Shown: piece by piece, positions 39,180-55,938 of the stretch
How the letters are laid out: each line of letters opens with the position of its first letter
Position numbering within the stretch: position 1 is the stretch's first letter
Assembly (NCBI GenBank): GCA_033239005.1
Contig: BSQZ01000011.1
Span: 4,343,501-4,407,500 of the forward strand
DNA from: Lamellibrachia satsuma
Taxonomy: Eukaryota; Annelida; Polychaeta; Sabellida; Siboglinidae
Length of the DNA: 64,000 bases
Direction: 5' to 3'
The notes under the pieces: generated by a model
What the model saw: the letters and a program-made list of their open reading frames with translations, nothing else
The model's database searches: none
Told to the model about the DNA's origin: nothing
Made by a program: the position numbers and the translations under genes

Positions 39180-40990
39180 GCGTCCGTTTTGATGGTAGTT
39201 GTGATGATAGTGGTGATGGTAATTGTGATGGTAGTGGTGGTGGTGGTGGAGCTGGTAGTTGTGATGGTAGTCGTGATGGTAGTGGTGATGGTAATGGTGA
39301 TGGTAATGGTGATGGTAGTTGTGATGGTAGTTTTGGTGGTAATTGTGATTGTAGTGGTGATGGTAGTTGTGATTGTAGTTGTGATAGTAGTTGTGATTGT
39401 AGTGGTGATGGTAGTGGTGATGGTAGTGGTAATGGTAGTGGTGTTGGTAGTGGTGATGGTAATGGTGATGCTAGTTGTGATGGTAGTTTTGGTGGTAATT
39501 GTGATTGTAGTGGTGATGGTAGTGGTGATGGTAGTTGTGATGGTAGTTGTGGTGGTAGTTGTGATTGTAGTGGTGATGGTAGTTGTGATGGTAGTGGTGA
39601 TGGTAGTTGTGATGGTAGTTGTGGTGGTAGTTGTGATTGTAGTTGTGGTGGTAGTTGTGATGGTAGTTGTGGTGGTAGTTGTGATTGTAGTGGTGATGGT
39701 AGTTGTGATGGTAATTGTGGTGGTAGTTGTGATTGTAGTGGTGATGGTAGTTGTGATGGTAGTTGTGGTGGTAGTTGTGATGGTAGTGGTGATGGTAGTG
39801 GTGATGGTAGTGGTAATGGTAGTGGTGTTGGTAGTGGTGATGGTAATGGTGATGGTAGTTGTGATGGTAGTTTTGGTGGTAATTGTGATTGTAGTGGTGA
39901 TGGTAGTTGTGATGGTAGTTGTGGTGGTAGTTGTGATTGTAGTTGTGGTGGTAGTTGTGATTGTAGTTGTGGTGGTAGTTGTGATAGTAGTTGAGATTGT
40001 AGTGTTGATGGTAGTTGTGATGGTAGTTGTGATTGTAGTTGTGGTGGTAGTTGTGATTGTAGTTGTGGTGGTAGTTGTGATAGTAGTTGAGATTGTAGTG
40101 TTGATGGTAATTGTGATGGTAGTGGTGGTGGTGGTGGAGCTGGTAGTTGTGATGGTAGTCGTGATGGTAGTGGTGATGGTAATGGTGATGGTAATGGTGA
40201 TGGTAGTTGTGATGGTAGTTTTGGTGGTAATTGTGATTGTAGTGGTGATGGTAGTTGTGATTGTAGTTGTGATAGTAGTTGTGATTGTAGTGGTGATGGT
40301 AGTGGTGATGGTAGTGGTAATGGTAGTGGTGTTGGTAGTGGTGATGGTAATGGTGATGCTAGTTGTGATGGTAGTTTTGGTGGTAATTGTGATTGTAGTG
40401 GTGATGGTAGTGGTGATGGTAGTTGTGATGGTAGTTGTGGTGGTAGTTGTGATTGTAGTGGTGATGGTAGTTGTGATGGTAGTGGTGATGGTAGTTGTGA
40501 TGGTAGTTGTGGTGGTAGTTGTGATTGTAGTTGTGGTGGTAGTTGTGATGGTAGTTGTGGTGGTAGTTGTGATTGTAGTGGTGATGGTAGTTGTGATGGT
40601 AATTGTGGTGGTAGTTGTGATTGTAGTGGTGATGGTAGTTGTGATGGTAGTTGTGGTGGTAGTTGTGATGGTAGTGGTGATGGTAGTGGTGATGGTAGTG
40701 GTAATGGTAGTGGTGTTGGTAGTGGTGATGGTAATGGTGATGGTAGTTGTGATGGTAGTTTTGGTGGTAATTGTGATTGTAGTGGTGATGGTAGTTGTGA
40801 TGGTAGTTGTGGTGGTAGTTGTGATTGTAGTTGTGGTGGTAGTTGTGATTGTAGTTGTGGTGGTAGTTGTGATAGTAGTTGAGATTGTAGTGTTGATGGT
40901 AGTTGTGATGGTAGTTGTGATTGTAGTGTTGATGGTAGTTGTGATGGTAGTTGTAATTGTAGTGGTGATGGTAGTGATGATGGTAGTTCT
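39180..40990. repeat. 1.8-kb minisatellite of 6/12-bp units with an 888-bp higher-order repeat
   Basis: Variants of 'gatggtagttgt' run without a break. A landmark 'gtggtggagctggtagt' occurs at about 39245 and again at about 40133, so the array is two copies of an 888-bp block. All subunit lengths are multiples of three, which leaves frames open on both strands (614 codons plus, 656 codons minus); I do not call these genes. The right TSD of the hAT element touches its left end. Confidence 0.93.
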
Positions 40991-41581
40991 TCATATAATT
41001 TAATGCCAAAGTGGGAAAGCGGTTTCGACATTTTCACATTTTTTTCCAACGATGTACAATAGTATTTTAAAGGGTACGCGAAATTACTTTTTTCTTTCCA
41101 AACTGCATTGTCCATACTCTAAACATAATTTACTGCTATTCAAAATGTTTTTAAATTATTTCGGTCACCACGTAAAAGAGCTTATTTGGTCATGCTTTGT
41201 GCACACAAAATGTACCAGTTTGTAGTGACATCTAGCGACTGCGGACGGAATTCGTGATATCACGACGGGAATGCCAATCTTGCAACACAATCTCGGATTC
41301 ATCTGATTCTTCATGTGATGACACTATTTCGTATTTAGAAGATGTGGATAGTGCTATTGGGAAGTGTTGTGCAGACCCAGAGCCCCTGACAGGTCCACAC
41401 CGTACATGCATGAGCCAGAGGCTGTGTCTGTGCGTGTCGAGAATAAACCTGCTCTGTCCGACGGCGACGGTGCACATGCAGAAGCCGTCCCACACGTCTC
41501 AAAGTGGAAGCCGTCCCACACGTCTCGCAGTGGTAATTTATCTATTTAAATACTCTGTAAATGATCTTTAGTGCTAGTATT
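40991..41581. other. No confirmed gene
   Basis: A serine/aspartate-rich 105-codon plus-strand frame at 41254-41571 overlaps others. No domain recognised. Confidence 0.4.
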
Positions 41582-41871
41582 TTATAAGGATGCTATAAAC
41601 CATTTATGACAAATATTTGTTCTCACTGCGGACCGCTGGCACGTTGAACTGGTAGATGCGACACCATTGTACTGGTTGTGGGTGTGGCTCTCTTTTTCCA
41701 CTTTTTCCTTCAACACCAGACTATTGGCGTATCCCATGTCGAACTTCAACTTGTTCACTACGTCGTCATCACAAAAATGCTTGCTACATGTGAGAACAGA
41801 TTCCACTAAATGCCAACGTGCACGGGTTCTGCGGACGAATCTGGCCCATATCTGTCCACCATGTTTGTCAC
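41582..41871 (-). pseudogene. THAP zinc-finger domain remnant
   Basis: The minus strand encodes 'SDKHGGQIWARFVRRTRARW' followed by 'TCSKHFCDDD' and 'FDMGYANSLVLKE'. This is the second half of a THAP DNA-binding domain: the conserved Trp and the C-x2-H zinc ligands are present. The first half, with the CxxC ligands, is missing because a LINE begins at about 41872 exactly where the domain should continue. The frame closes at 41582. It may be a host THAP gene, a P-element-like transposase relic, or an exon whose upstream intron took the LINE. Confidence 0.6.
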
Positions 41872-42885
41872 TTGTAAACTTGTAAATGACATAAATGGGA
41901 ACATCAAATCTCCTATACGCCTTTTTGCAGATGATAGTATTATATATCGCAAAATTTCTTCCAAAAACGACCACGAAATTCTCCAAACTGACCTAAACCA
42001 ACTCCAAACATGGTCAGACAAATGGCAAATGGAATTTAATGTATCTAAATGCGTCCACCTTCCAATAACAAACAAAACTAAACCCAGCACACACAAGTAC
42101 TCGCTTTCTGGCCAGCCATTATCCACCGTATCCAGCCACTCATACCTCGGAGTTAAATTGGATTCCAAATTAACCTGGACAAATCACGTCACTGACATAA
42201 CTTCAAAATCTTCGAAATGTTTAGGCATGATTAAACGAACTCTTGGCCCATGTAAACCCGAAGTTAAACAAACAGCCTACAACATGCTAATCCGGCCAAA
42301 ACTTGAGTACTCTTCACCCATATGGAATCCCCACACCTTTTCACAAATTAAAAGCCTTGAAAGAGTGCAACACTCTGCTGCCAGATTTGTTAAAAATGAC
42401 TACAGACGAAACACAAATCCAGCAGATCTAATTACTGCCCTTGGATGGCCAACCCTCGAACGAAGGCGCATTATCAAACAAGCCACTACCTTCTACAAAA
42501 TTCTAAACAACATTATTGAGATCACCCCCCCTTCAGGTCTACTAACTCGCTCTCGAACCCGTGGACAATACATAGCCCCCAAGTGTCGTATAAATGCAAT
42601 GGTCTTTTCATTTTATCCCAGAGCCATTCGCATATGGAATATGATTCCATCAAAAATTACCAACAAAAAAAAACCCAAAATCATTTCAAGAAGCTATTAT
42701 GGAACTCCCTTTCACCACACCTCCTCACCTAAACTGCCTTTAAAACACAGTGCTCAGCGTAAATTTATCCAGGGTGTGGGTATGGAGACTGTCTATGTGT
42801 GCATGTGGCAAGGCAGCGACAGTGTCCATACACACAACCAACCTATTAAAAAATTTCGTTAAACATCCTATACATAAAATAAATA
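41872..42885 (+). mobile_element. LINE RT C-terminal half (CR1/jockey group), frame largely intact
   Basis: The frame enters at 'LVNDINGNIKSPIRLFADDS' (catalytic ADD) and continues for about 330 codons without a stop through 'WQMEFNVSKC', 'SYLGVKLDSKLTW', 'RPKLEYSSPIWNPH' and 'RVQHSAARFVKNDY'. It ends at 42862, with AATAAA-containing sequence following. The long open frame suggests a relatively recent, 5'-truncated insertion. Its 5' junction cuts the THAP remnant. Confidence 0.88.
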
Positions 42886-45137
<2,252 letters not shown>

Positions 45138-46205
45138 TTAAAATTTGTTGAACCTGCCCGAAACACGAGATGCGCACTGGATCCAACTGCGAAACAATGC
45201 GACCAACTCGCTTCGGAAGTGAGCTCCCGTCAGACTGAAGAGGAATATATTGATGGCGTGATTAGCATATCGCAGAAGAACCAGGGAGCTGATCACAACT
45301 ATCCTACTCGATGGCGTAATCGGCCAGTAGCTCTCGATGACGATGAATACATCAACGGGAACAACGCAAATGACGAACGCGAAGGACACGCTGAGACACA
45401 TTAATGTCGTGCGCGTCACGGACTCTCGCACGGCCTTTGGCATCAGTTCCCGCCGCAGTTGTCGTACGATAGCGCCGCTGCAGCCGAGTACGACAGCCAA
45501 CGGCACTGTAGTGTTGAGGATGACGTTCATCCACGGTCGGACATCGTACACATAATACCTGTCGCGCAACCGGATGTAGCAAGCGGGGTCACCCGAACCG
45601 TTGCTGGTTAGGGCGAGTGTAAGGCAGAGGTCGATATTCTTCATGAACGAGAGTACCAACAACGATAAGCAGCACACGCCGGCCTTTCGCGGGGTGTGAA
45701 TGCTTAGCTTGAGTAGCAGACAGTGCGTGGCGACGTACCGTTCGACAGTGAAAGCGGCTACGAACCAAAACGACGCGGTTACTAGTGTGTGGTGAGCTGG
45801 CAACAGGGCACGACACGCCAATTCGCTAGTATCGCTGACCCAGAAGCCCCAAGCATAAATTGGGTAGATCGCCACCGACGCGACCATCAGCACCATGCTG
45901 TCACCGATGGCCAACGCGGTCACATACACATTCGCCGAGGTTCGCACGAGTCCGTCCCGTCTCAGAACGAGTAACACGAGCGTGTTTCCGACGAGTCCCG
46001 TGACGCAGAGCAACGGCCAGACCCACCTCCACATGCTGCTGGTCAGATCACAACGGCAGTCATCAGTGTTGGTTTCGTTAGATGTAATCACGCGAACCAA
46101 TGACGCTGTGCTATTCGCCATTGTCCAATTCAAAACTAAAGAAACCTTTCTACAAATTACCCACACTGCTTCGATCAGAAGTGGTAATGTTTTCAACAAC
46201 GACAC
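45138..46205 (-). CDS. Class A (rhodopsin-like) GPCR, FMRFamide/GPR139-like orphan type
   Basis: A single open frame of 355 codons with seven hydrophobic segments. TM1 has 'GNTLVLLVL' (Asn 1.50) and TM2 'LAIGDS' (Asp 2.50). The TM3 cysteine in 'ELACRALL' can pair with the loop-2 cysteine in 'DPACYIRL'. TM3 ends in 'ERYVA', a DRY variant. TM6 is 'CVVPVDVF', with Val where the toggle Trp is usual, and TM7 is 'NHAINIFLF' in place of NPxxY. Helix 8 'SLTGAHFRSELVALF' is typical of expanded invertebrate peptide or orphan receptors. The Met at 46121 ('MANSTASL', followed by 'NET') is a likelier start than 46205, since it gives a short glycosylated N-terminus. No intron is needed. The ligand cannot be told from sequence. 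The GC-rich coding stretch contrasts with AT-rich flanks, which supports selection on the frame. Confidence 0.85.
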   Translation of the reverse strand: MSLLKTLPLLIEAVWVICRKVSLVLNWTMANSTASLVRVITSNETNTDDCRCDLTSSMWRWVWPLLCVTGLVGNTLVLLVLRRDGLVRTSANVYVTALAIGDSMVLMVASVAIYPIYAWGFWVSDTSELACRALLPAHHTLVTASFWFVAAFTVERYVATHCLLLKLSIHTPRKAGVCCLSLLVLSFMKNIDLCLTLALTSNGSGDPACYIRLRDRYYVYDVRPWMNVILNTTVPLAVVLGCSGAIVRQLRRELMPKAVRESVTRTTLMCLSVSFAFVICVVPVDVFIVIESYWPITPSSRIVVISSLVLLRYANHAINIFLFSLTGAHFRSELVALFRSWIQCASRVSGRFNKF

Positions 46206-49117
46206 GGGAAGCAGCTTTATAGCAACACAGAGTGGGCTCAGCCACTTGACTAGGTTTACTTTGACTCGTCACTTTGAGGCTTGCATTTCCACTAAGGCTC
46301 TTGTTTCAGTTGCGACGCCTGACCTTGAATACGTATCCGATGACATATACAAGTACTTCTTTTCTGTCATACTAGATGATGTCTAAACTCGCTTTTCAGT
46401 CGAACTACATCACAAAACTATTAAGCTGAACTACAAATAAGCCGTTGCAAAGATGGCGTGCTGTGAATATGCAGAGGCGCACCTTTATCATCTGTTCACC
46501 CCGTGCTAGTCAGGGCGGTTAGCAGAATTATAATTACTTGGCGGACAAAAGCACCATATTTTCCATATGGCTTGTTGGAGTTATACTTATCTATTTTAGA
46601 AGGGGAGATACGCAAGGGGAGTCATGCAATATTTTCGGATTTCCCACTGGGCGCTCACATGTTGGCGATATTGAATCGATGACAATATGGCTCACAGGTT
46701 TTTCCGCGACAGTTGTGTTGCCATAACAACTGTTTTGATCATTATTGTGCACTGGTATTCCATGATTATTTTTCATTCTCGTGGTATATAATACGTCATA
46801 GTAGATTTAAGTTTGCCACTTTTTAGATCGATCGAATCATAGTGAAAGTCGCAGTTCTCTACCTATTGTTCCAATGTGCGTGGGCGATTTCGGAGTCCCA
46901 ATTTTGACCACCGACCATCTCTTCAAATGAATGCGAAACAAACTGTAATACAGATATTTTAATTATGTTTGTCCTTAGTGCAGATAAGGTAGGATTATTT
47001 TGGATTCACCTGTTTAATAGTATCAATAATACTCGGTGAAATGTTTGTAATGCTAGTATATGTAGCATCATGTACCATTTGCACAACCGCGTAATATGAA
47101 TTGACATTTACATATGGTAAATATTCATGTACTATAAATATAAATGACACTAGAACCTTCCAAAACATATTGTGAAATTATTATTTAATATGTATGCATG
47201 TACAAGTAATTAACACATCAGTTGTGTTGCTACATAATATTGTAACAATAAAACAATGTCACTGATATGGGGCAAGGAAAGAAATAACATAATCAAATTG
47301 AGTACATTTGTATTCCATAAATGCTTTCGCACATTTACAATCTCAGGTCAATTGGTCGCCCCTTTCAATTACATATGTCATAGACACTTCCAGAAAAATT
47401 ATCAAAATGGACCTCCAAATGTTTTCGAACTTTGTCCGACCAAAGTGTTTTGGGGAAGCCACTACATTTTAGCAACGTGATGTCAAGAGACTATTCAGCT
47501 AGAACGAATAGGAATACGCGTGTCAGCTTTTGCAGGGAATATATTTATGTTCCTACTACATTAATGCCATATCATCTGCGGAAGCCTTGGAAAATGTAAA
47601 TATCCAGCTTTGTCAATGTTCCACGCACTGACAGGTTGCGATACCATATCTACATGCAATGGCAAGGACCACAGATCAGGTTGGCATGCCCGGGAATCAT
47701 AATGAAGAAATAACAAATGCATGCCTCTATCTATCTAAAGCATGTCTTTGAAGTAATAAAGCTACACCAACTCGGATGTCTTCCAATGGATTAAGAGGAC
47801 ACATCCTCTTAGCAGCATTAACAAAGCTAGGGTGGACTCCTTTTGTCAGATCAACCGCGCGCTGGATATATTTCCTCCCACAAAGATACAACGAACATTA
47901 TCAGCTTAATAATGAATGATGTATAAATACAATCAGATGGGCTGCTTACAAGCCCGAATCTGGATAACCGGAAATCAAATACATGCTATGGTGACCTCCC
48001 CAGACGGCTTTGATTGGACGAAGGTCAAAAACGTTTTTGAAACGTAGCCATTTGGATAACAATTCCAGGTGTGCGTCAGGTGTTATGCGAAGTTAAAATA
48101 TTGCTATTGCAAACGTACAAAATCATCTCTGGAATGCAACGCATTCTCCAAGAGCAAATGTGACATAAACTGTTGTCAAATTGATATATTCACATTCCTT
48201 GCTTCAATATATCCACCAGATCAGTGGTATGCCTGTATTGTTAGGTGGGACTACCATTGATGTTTTGATGCATATACGTGCATACATATTAAATATTCAT
48301 TTTACTATAATATTATGTTTTATGAGGTCCAAGTGTCATTTAAATAAAATATGCATATTCACATATGACATGGTGCTACATGGGGTGTGGTGTTAAATAT
48401 ATACTAGCATAACAAATAAATAGTGATCAAATTGTGTATGGTGTTAGAGATATACTAGCATAACAAATAAATAGTGATAATTTCCTCAATTTTAAACAGG
48501 TGAATCAAACACCATCTTACCCTAGCTATATATGTGGACATGCATAATAAAATGTCTTTATCAGTTTTTGCTTGGCGTCCATTTAAAGAGATGGTGTTCA
48601 GGACTCCAAAATCACCCGAGGGTAAGAAATGTGTTCGTAGCTTATGTTTTCACTAGAATTCGAGCGATAGTACATTTGTCAATATCACACTACCGTAGCA
48701 TGCACGGAACGAAGCGTAAAATCCCTGAATTATAAAATGCTAAATAATTATATGCATACACACACATACATATATAGACATGATAAAACAAATTTAACAA
48801 AAAAACATGGGGTTCATGTTCTCATTGGCAAATTATGGCCGACATTTGAACAACAATGGGTGGCGAAAGAAAATATTTATTTTGCGTGGATCCCCTTCTA
48901 AAAACAATAAGTACGACCCCAAACAGCTCCATGAAAAATGTCGTGTTTTTTAAGCCAAGTAACTGTATTTAAAAAAGTGACCTAACCGCCCTGATTATCC
49001 CTGGCCCTGCCCCAATTCTTCGTCCTCTTTTTGTTCCATATCACTTGTCAGTGCATTGATTTCCTTCCATGTGAACTTGTGTGAAGTACCCAATCAGTGT
49101 AGTTTATCTTAGCAAAC
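46206..49117. other. Upstream of the GPCR; no further gene recognised
   Basis: AT-rich. A ~45-bp direct duplication ('atatactagcataacaaata') lies at about 48397-48480. Open frames of 60-83 codons have no recognisable features. Confidence 0.4.
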
Positions 49118-49218
49118 AAACACATACATACATACATACATACATACATACATACATACATACATACTTACTTATATACATGCATACACGCACGCACGCA
49201 CGCACGCACGCACACATA
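49118..49218. repeat. (CATA)n/(CGCA)n microsatellite
   Basis: Tetranucleotide ACAT repeats pass into CGCA repeats. Confidence 0.93.
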
Positions 49219-49371
49219 ACACACATACATATACGGCCCACGCAGGATTCAATACATTTTTATTACTACTACCCTTCCCACGAGAGTTATTACGTACAAT
49301 TGTTCAATATGTTGACTGACAGCAGCAGGTAGAAATGCACATCTGGATATTTATGCAATAATTTTTTTTTT

Positions 49372-52200
<2,829 letters not shown>

Positions 52201-52460
52201 ATAATTGCTAACTATGTCTTTTCTACTAACCTTGCATGAGACAAAAATGCATGCCAGACTATGTATGTTTTGCTAGCTTACTTAATTATGGCCCGTATTC
52301 TGCAATTGTTTTATATAACCAGTTTCTAAACTAGGCTCGTCGGATTCAAAATCGGTACGTGTATTTTTTGTAAGCTTGGAATTGCAGTTTAGGGGTAGAT
52401 GTATGCTCGGTATATCGCGAGATTCTTATCAAAGACGTCAAGTCGCCAAGGCGGAAGACG
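52201..52460. other. No recognisable gene
   Basis: Spacer between the LINE and a minisatellite. Confidence 0.4.
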
Positions 52461-52765
52461 TGGAACCTCAGTACATGAACATATACTTACGCATTTGTCT
52501 CTCTGGGACCTCAAGCACATGAACATATGCTTATGCATTTGTCTCTCTGGAACCTCAGCACATGAACATATACTTATGCATTTGTCTCTCGGGAACCTCA
52601 GAATTTGAACATATACTTATGCATTGGTCTGCCTGGAACCTCATCACACAAATATATACTTATCCATATGTCTGCCTGGATCATCAGCACATTAACATAT
52701 ACATATGCATTTTCTGTCTGGAACCTCATCACATAGACGTATACTTGTGCATTTGTCTGACTTTG
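52461..52765. repeat. ~43-bp minisatellite, seven diverged copies
   Basis: Each unit carries 'ggaacctcagcacatgaaca' followed by 'tatacttatgcatttgtct'. Divergence rises toward the right end, so the left copies are younger. Confidence 0.93.
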
Positions 52766-52959
52766 GTCTGCTGTGCAACTTAAGTAGATGTATTTAATAC
52801 TGGCGCATGTGATCATGTTCATGGATAGTACTGCCTGGCCACAATAATGTCTCTTTTGTCGAAGTTTTCAAAAGACAATCAGTAAATATATGTTATCATT
52901 TGCTGCAGAGCAATGACAGCATGGGCAACACTGGTACCTGGACTACTGCATTCGGGAAT

Positions 52960-53340
52960 GTTGCAAGTTCAAGCCAACCACACAAAAACCTTTTTAGAAA
53001 TTGTGAACGTAGGGCGACCAGGATGATACTTCACTTGAGACATATGAACTACCCTAATTGGTTGAGAGTTTTAACACCACTACTCTTGAAACTAGGCGGC
53101 CGAGAGCTGACCTACTAGATGTGTTCAAACTACATAACGGGCTGGCAACTATACTTCCTGCTGACGTCTTTCTCGCGGATAAAACACACTCTGCAACAAG
53201 AGGGACCCATTCAAAATCAAGTGCACTTAATATTGCAAACGACTGGAATATATTTCCGGAAACACCGGCCATGTCTGAGAGCATCAACCAATTCAAGAGA
53301 CACTTTGACAAATATTGAAACATAGGGCGGAGGATTGTAC
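52960..53340 (+). mobile_element. LINE RT C-terminal remnant
   Basis: Two overlapping frames give 'NCERRATRMI', then 'NTTTLETRRPRADLLDVFKL', 'HNGLATILPADVF', 'RGTHSKSSALNIANDWN' and 'SINQFKRHFDKY'. This is the thumb and tail of a CR1-group RT of another family. A frameshift near 53060 and lack of upstream parts mark it as dead. Confidence 0.8.
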
Positions 53341-54659
53341 GAGTCAACTATTTACTTACTTCTTCGTCATCTCATCGAATGCATCAACTATGTAGAACAA
53401 GAGATATATCAAGGTAAATAAAATAAATGGCTAACTCAAGGTATGCATATATCCCAAACAGAATCTCAAGGGAACGCTACTTGACGTCCGCTATAGATGA
53501 CGTCTTGCCGATGGAACAGGGTGTCGAAGTGTCCCGGTGAGGAGGCACTTAATACGCTGGCAGTATGGCTCCTTGAAAAGTTATCTACCTGACACGCCTG
53601 AAGCATCGCGCACAACAATGTGCCTTGACGCACAAAACATACCCGTATAACGAGGTATTTGTCTCAAGTATGGTATATTGGCGACGTATTGAGTGTCTTG
53701 TCCGGGCAGCGTTTTAACAATCGCCGATCTAAAGCCGGGTAATGAGAAGCTATCAAGAGACCCAACCCTGAAAGCTTTGAGGGATTGGTCTATTGTTAGC
53801 CTCTCATACATTATAGATGGGTGTGTATCTGCGAAAATCGTCCATCTAAAGCTTAGTCAAGTTATGAAATGACTGGAAGGAGTAACGTTTGTAGTTGATG
53901 ATATAAAGGAGGCACGATGAAAGACGTGCAGCCATTACAAAGATGTGGATAATGTGAAGGAATGGCACACCCCCCAAAGCTGGCGCCACAAAGCATATCA
54001 CCGCTGCTTTAACTTAATTACAACTTCAAAACCGACAGTTGCGTACAGGCATACCGGATTGTTTGGTTGTGCAACGTCATTGTTGTTTACGTCACGTCAT
54101 TTCAACTGTGGCTGCAATAACAGAGCGTATTGTCAAACAAAAACGAACTTCATTGTGTTTCTAGAAACATTGTCAATGCAAACACTATCCATAATTGTAT
54201 GCAATTGAAACTTAGAGATGTCATGACAACACAATTAGAAGGTTAACAAATGAAATAAAGATGTGCAGAATCCGGACATCAAATGTAAGTTATGGCAGTG
54301 GGGAAATGGTGAGTGGAGCCACTGGGGGGGATTTGTTGAAATGGATATTATACAAACGGTTGCTTAATACGTCAGGTGGCGCCACTGATCCTCTGTTTAA
54401 CAAGCGCGGCAAATGCCAAGTCTCGCACAACTCTCGCCGTCACTAGCATGCTTGTAAACACACGAACTGACGAAAGACCAACTATGTCCGTGTCAGCTAC
54501 ACATTAAATCGTTGTAAGTTGCATTTAACTAAGAAATACAGTAATGTTGGTTGCTAATTAATACTGAGCCACTTTTTAAGCAACTTTGTTAAAGATAGAA
54601 GATCAATCAAAATTACAAGAATTAAAATTTTACTTTAAATACATCCATAGAAATTGACC
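53341..54659. other. No recognisable gene
   Basis: Small frames at 53581-53811 and 53945-54208 have no recognisable features. Confidence 0.4.
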
Positions 54660-55310
54660 TGTTTATTTACTAAACTGGCACATTACTCTCAATGTTAATA
54701 TTCATGACACTCGGAAATCTAAAGATATACATACTGCCAGAACTAAACATGAATTTGCAAAAAAAATTATTAAATATAATTTGCCATACATAATAAACAA
54801 CACTCCTGATGTAGTGAAAGAAAAGATATACACTCATAGCCTGCGAGGCTTTACAATTTATTTCTTCTGCAAACATATAAAGACACATGTACACCTCCAA
54901 ACTGTTATTCGTGTCACTAAAATCAGCAAAGCTAATTGTTCATAAATGGATGGAAAATATAATACTCAGGTACATACACGCCCTTGATTATATTAGCAGC
55001 TATAAAAAACACTTACTGCCATATAAAATCCACATGCTTATATAATTAAGATAGACATGTAATTAAAAAGGCAAAACAAATTAGTTGTCATAACTGGAGT
55101 GGCTCCTATGATTAGGACAGTATGTCTTAATGGGAGCCACTGATCCCTACTAGTATTAACATTAAAATGTTTTTGTTTTAATGAATTATGGTTGCTAGTA
55201 TTATTACATATGTGTATATATTTTATTTGTGTAAATGCATATCTCTATTGTTTCACTATTTGTTATTTTTTTGGGTCAAAAATAAACTTCGTGTTCTTGT
55301 TCTTGGTTGC
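54660..55310 (+). mobile_element. LINE 3' end (RT C-terminal tail and 3' UTR)
   Basis: A plus-strand frame reads 'HDTRKSKDIHTARTKHEFAK', 'IIKYNLPYIINNTPD' and 'SLRGFTIYFFCKHIK', the block that closes several LINE families (TR..., N-PD, SL--F). It ends with 'aaaaataaacttcgtgttct', a typical 3' terminus. Confidence 0.6.
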
Positions 55311-55641
55311 TAGTTGTTGTGAAATAATTAAAAGACATACTTCTATATAAATTTGAATGACAATCTAGGACCTACAAACAGCGCAACATGTTAGTTATTT
55401 TCTGTCGAGTTCAAACCTAGACATAGCAGCAGGTCATCTAGAAATCGGTGTCCAGAATAGGCATCATGAAAGTATACAAGGCACACAATTCGGGAAATTA
55501 GGAAACATTATCACATCTCTAGGTCAACGTAACTAGTAGCTAACAGTGTGACAAATGTCGTTGCATCTGTAATTTCAACTTGGTCAGCCTTTCCTCGTAT
55601 CGTTGGTCTTGCTGAAAGCACCGTAGAACACGGGAACATTT

Positions 55642-55938
55642 GACGTCGTTTCTATCATTCGCCACATTCCGTTAAATAAATGCCCATTTTATCACCCTTT
55701 GCGGGATGCAGGCAGGGGAGGCATCACCTAAAATTGTTGACATTGGTCATTCCGAACTCAGGGAACCGAAAGTGTAGATTTGACACTGTTTACAGCATTT
55801 TTCTCTCTCGCATCATTCCAAAAGTGCCCCCTTTATCACCATTTTGGGGGTGCTGTCAGAGGGAATCCCCGCCTAATATTGCTGGCATTGGCCATTCCAT
55901 ACTCAGGGAACCCCAAAAGAACATTTGACACAGTTCTT
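55642..55938. repeat. ~148-bp direct duplication
   Basis: Two diverged units share 'atcattc', 'tttatcaccatttt', 'cctaatattg', 'cattggccattcc', 'ctcagggaacc' and end in 'atttgacac'. They may belong to an unrecognised short interspersed element. Confidence 0.65.

Noticed and set aside
39145..41115. 656-codon minus-strand frame rich in Pro, Leu, Ser and Gln, and a 614-codon plus-strand frame
   Set aside because: Both are generated by a stop-free minisatellite whose units are multiples of three. Neither has a unique domain, and the frames are open on both strands at once.
41254..41571. Ser/Asp-rich 105-codon frame as a companion exon to the THAP remnant
   Set aside because: It is on the opposite strand from the THAP remnant and overlaps other frames; there is no splice or domain support.
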